DNA of 64,000 nt, taken from contig CALIBL010000001.1 in the NCBI GenBank assembly GCA_938045805.1, forward strand, positions 62,001-126,000. Direction: 5' to 3'. This document shows positions 62,894 to 64,000 of this stretch, piece after piece; position 1 is the stretch's first letter; each line of letters begins with the position of its first letter. Source of the stretch: an uncultured Rubripirellula sp. (lineage in GTDB: Bacteria > Planctomycetota > Planctomycetia > Pirellulales > Pirellulaceae). The notes beneath the pieces were generated by a model, which saw only the letters and a list, made by a program, of their open reading frames with translations, had not been told where the DNA came from and did no database searches. The translations under genes were made by a program, and so were the position numbers.

Positions 62894-64000
62894 ATGGGCG
62901 TTAAAATTGGTTTCGTCGGTACAAGGTTCGCCGGTACGGATGGCGTCTCCCTCGAGAGTGCAAAATGGGCTCAGGTTTTGTGGGATCATCGTCACATTAG
63001 TCACTGGTATTCAGGACTTAGTGACCGAGACGAGGCGACTTCGATGGTTGTTCCTCATGCCTATTTTGGACACCCAGATATTGCTTGGATTAATCGTCAT
63101 GCATTCGGAACGAGAACCAGGACTCCGGATGTGACTCAGCGTATTTACGCGTTAGCCGATTATCTGAAGGGGACTCTTTACGAATTCACACGTCGTTTTG
63201 ACCTCGATCTTCTGATTGTTCAAAACGCACTGTGTATCCCGATGAATCTGCCGCTGGGTGTAGCGTTGACTCATTTCATCGCTGAGACTGGGTTTCCAAC
63301 CATCGCCCATCATCACGATTTTTACTGGGAGCGGGATCGTTTCAGCGTCTCTGCGGTGACTGATCTTCTCTGGATGTCCTTCCCACCCGCTCTCCCGCAG
63401 ATCCAGAATGTGACGATCAACTCTTTTGCTCAAGAAGATTTGGCACACCGTCGAGGTGTCTCATCGATTCTTGTGCCAAATGTCTTGGACTTCGAAACTG
63501 AGCCAGAACCAGCTGATAGCTATGCGAAAAATTTCCGAAAAGATATCGGTTTGCGCGAGGATGATATTCTTTTTCTTCAGCCGACCCGGGTGGTTCCGCG
63601 AAAAGGAATTGAGCATGCCATTGCGCTGGTCGCGGCGCTGCGTAATGATCGCTGCAAGCTAGTGATCTCTCATGCCAGCGGAGACGAAGGCGATGAGTAC
63701 CTCGTTGCGCTCACGGAATTAGCCGAGTCTCAAGGTGTGCAGTTAATCATGTGTGACAAGCTTGTTGACGAAAAACGCGGGCTGACCGCTGATGGAAAGC
63801 GAGTTTATACGCTTGCCGACGCGTATTCTCAGGCCGATTTCATTACTTATCCAAGTATCTATGAGGGTTTTGGGAATGCCCTGTTGGAAGCGTTTTATTA
63901 TCGCAAGCCGGTTCTTGTTAACCGTTATTCCATCTTTGTGGCTGACATTGAGCCCAAAGGAGCAAAGGTCATTGCGATGGATGGCTATCTCACCAAAGAT
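62894..64000 (+). CDS. Glycosyltransferase family 4-like, 5' part (cut by the window end)
   Basis: The first 369 residues of a GT-B glycosyltransferase; no stop is reached. The N-terminal [23 protein letters not shown] is a distinctive GT4 start with a glycine-rich loop. An N-terminal domain with [15 protein letters not shown] follows, then the donor domain: [24 protein letters not shown] and [25 protein letters not shown] with the E-x7-E motif. It follows the HAD gene by 129 bases. The trio suggests a glycosyl-phosphate made and then dephosphorylated, for example a glycosylglycerate-type solute as known in Rhodopirellula; that link is inference. Confidence 0.88.
   Translation, partial: MGVKIGFVGTRFAGTDGVSLESAKWAQVLWDHRHISHWYSGLSDRDEATSMVVPHAYFGHPDIAWINRHAFGTRTRTPDVTQRIYALADYLKGTLYEFTRRFDLDLLIVQNALCIPMNLPLGVALTHFIAETGFPTIAHHHDFYWERDRFSVSAVTDLLWMSFPPALPQIQNVTINSFAQEDLAHRRGVSSILVPNVLDFETEPEPADSYAKNFRKDIGLREDDILFLQPTRVVPRKGIEHAIALVAALRNDRCKLVISHASGDEGDEYLVALTELAESQGVQLIMCDKLVDEKRGLTADGKRVYTLADAYSQADFITYPSIYEGFGNALLEAFYYRKPVLVNRYSIFVADIEPKGAKVIAMDGYLTKD

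Noticed and set aside
1-64000. tRNA or rRNA genes, insertion sequences, prophage, CRISPR array
   Set aside because: No cloverleaf with T-loop consensus, no transposase or integrase reading frame, and no regularly spaced direct repeats were found by eye.

Overview
The window looks like chromosomal DNA of a planctomycete of the Rhodopirellula/Pirellulaceae type. This is inferred from gene content, not from a database search. The pointers are a formylglycine-type sulfatase, TolC-like lipoproteins much longer than usual, a type II secretion pseudopilin operon whose platform proteins are fused, a TatC with a large inserted loop, a eukaryotic-like kinase fold without catalytic residues, small lipobox proteins of unknown role, and many GTG/TTG starts with weak ribosome binding sites. 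I saw no tRNA or rRNA gene, insertion sequence, prophage or CRISPR array.

Layout. 1-6.1 kb: the 5' part of an HtrA-like protease (minus strand, cut by the window edge), a TolC-like outer membrane factor, trmB, and a fused hemD-hemE gene. 6.5-13.8 kb: a LysR regulator followed by gltB and gltD with a strong terminator (ammonium assimilation). 14.1-21.8 kb: housekeeping and lipoprotein genes (lipoprotein, pyrK, an RluB-like pseudouridine synthase with a long basic tail, small lipoprotein, manA, tatC, acyl-CoA synthetase-like gene). 21.9-30.2 kb, all minus strand: class II aldolase fba, a YjhG/YagF-type sugar-acid dehydratase, a DEAD-box RNA helicase and a ribose-type ABC sugar importer. 30.4-39.9 kb: a membrane-anchored coiled-coil protein divergent from an overlapping gspG-H-I-J-K-L-M-like operon. 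The secretion ATPase, GspF, secretin and prepilin peptidase are not in the window. 39.9-47.7 kb: an NMT1/THI5-type ABC importer joined to the gsp operon by a 4-base overlap, a pseudokinase, an ABC-2 exporter and a sugar isomerase-like gene. 47.8-59.9 kb: a 1006-residue TolC-like protein, a TM/coiled-coil protein, and a poorly described cluster (hypothetical proteins, a WXG100-like protein abutting a helical partner, a TPR protein), then an iron-dependent alcohol dehydrogenase, a sulfatase and a hypothetical gene. 60.3-64 kb: glycosyltransferase, HAD hydrolase and a second glycosyltransferase cut by the window end, probably one pathway for a glycoside or compatible solute.

The most interesting parts are the TPR / WXG100-like / helical-partner module (54.6-56.4 kb), the pseudokinase (42.8-43.7 kb), the GspM-like protein carrying a cadherin-like domain and a GspC/PilP-like end (38.7-39.9 kb), the outer membrane factor with about 200 extra coiled-coil residues (47.8-50.7 kb), and the HemD-HemE fusion. 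Functional calls rest on motifs read directly from the translations; family names come from general knowledge and were not checked by search.
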